Assembly (NCBI GenBank): GCA_964504565.1
Contig: CAZDEY010000005.1
Location: forward strand, 237,638-301,637
DNA: 64,000 nt
DNA from: Cesiribacter sp964504565
GTDB lineage: Bacteria > Bacteroidota > Bacteroidia > Cytophagales > Cyclobacteriaceae
Direction: 5' to 3'
Within the stretch, counting starts at the first letter, position 1. Every line of letters begins with the position of its first letter. Positions 63,939 through 64,000 of this stretch are shown here, piece after piece. The notes under the pieces are model-generated. The model saw only the letters and a program-made list of their open reading frames with translations, searched no databases and was not told where the DNA came from. The translations under genes and the position numbers were made by a program.

Positions 63939-64000
63939 GGCCTACGTGGCCCGGCCTACGTGGCCCGGCCTACGCGGCCCGGCCTACGCGGCCCGGCCTA
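63939..64000. repeat. 14-bp GC-rich tandem array running off the window
   Basis: GGCCTACGTGGCCC occurs twice and GGCCTACGCGGCCC twice, followed by a partial fifth unit. Units differ by a single T/C. The array is open at the right edge. Confidence 0.95.

Overview
The window is a single bacterial chromosomal segment from a member of the Bacteroidota, most likely the Cytophagales. Supporting signs are the TAnnTTTG-type promoter upstream of feoA, the near absence of Shine-Dalgarno sequences, two-component propeller kinases paired with LytTR regulators, DUF6443-type RHS proteins, a GH130/glycosyltransferase pair, and many outer-membrane beta-barrels. The left edge lies inside a gene, and a run of 10 Ns at 1270-1279 interrupts it. 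The genus cannot be fixed from the sequence.

Layout. 1-5.4 kb: a giant multi-HAMP hybrid histidine kinase followed by a receiver-kinase partner. 5.7-8.8 kb: an iron-uptake operon (feoA, feoB, a small Cys-rich FeoB-associated protein) and a small lipoprotein. 8.9-23.5 kb, minus strand: a polymorphic-toxin (RHS/YD-repeat) island. It holds an outer-membrane protein broken by an amber codon, an SpvB-like RHS protein, a 1726-residue DUF6443/RHS core protein with a toxin-like tip, an overlapping membrane-protein immunity candidate, and four displaced tip cassettes (A-D) in various states of decay with further immunity candidates between them. The island is bracketed by direct copies of the Cys-rich-protein tail plus lipoprotein, including 135 bp that are identical. 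24.3-24.8 kb: an intact tRNA-Arg(ACG), and beside it a second copy split by four GC-rich inserts built of 14-bp units.

25-39 kb: an outer-membrane protein, OxyR, a small Cys-rich membrane protein, GlmM, a cysteine desulfurase, a propeller sensor kinase with its LytTR regulator, an alpha/beta hydrolase, and a GH130/glycosyltransferase pair. 39.6-54.3 kb is mostly minus strand: a DUF808 protein, a TPR protein, a hydrolase, a small accessory patch with a SIR2-like protein and a membrane-anchored coiled-coil protein, prfB with its +1 frameshift site, ilvE with a 37-codon partner, a cobalamin adenosyltransferase, an ABC ATPase, a large TPR membrane protein, plsC and gatC. 54.5-59.5 kb: a type I secretion-like operon whose ABC protein has lost all its ATPase motifs. 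59.5-64 kb: an outer-membrane protein, a VTT-domain protein, a DUF3103-like lipoprotein, then gene-poor DNA with GC-rich repeats, including a 14-bp tandem array that runs off the right edge.

The most unusual features are the 14-bp GC-rich repeat family that has invaded a tRNA gene, the RHS locus with displaced tips sharing a 443-bp identical recombination block with the main gene, and the catalytically stripped ABC exporter.
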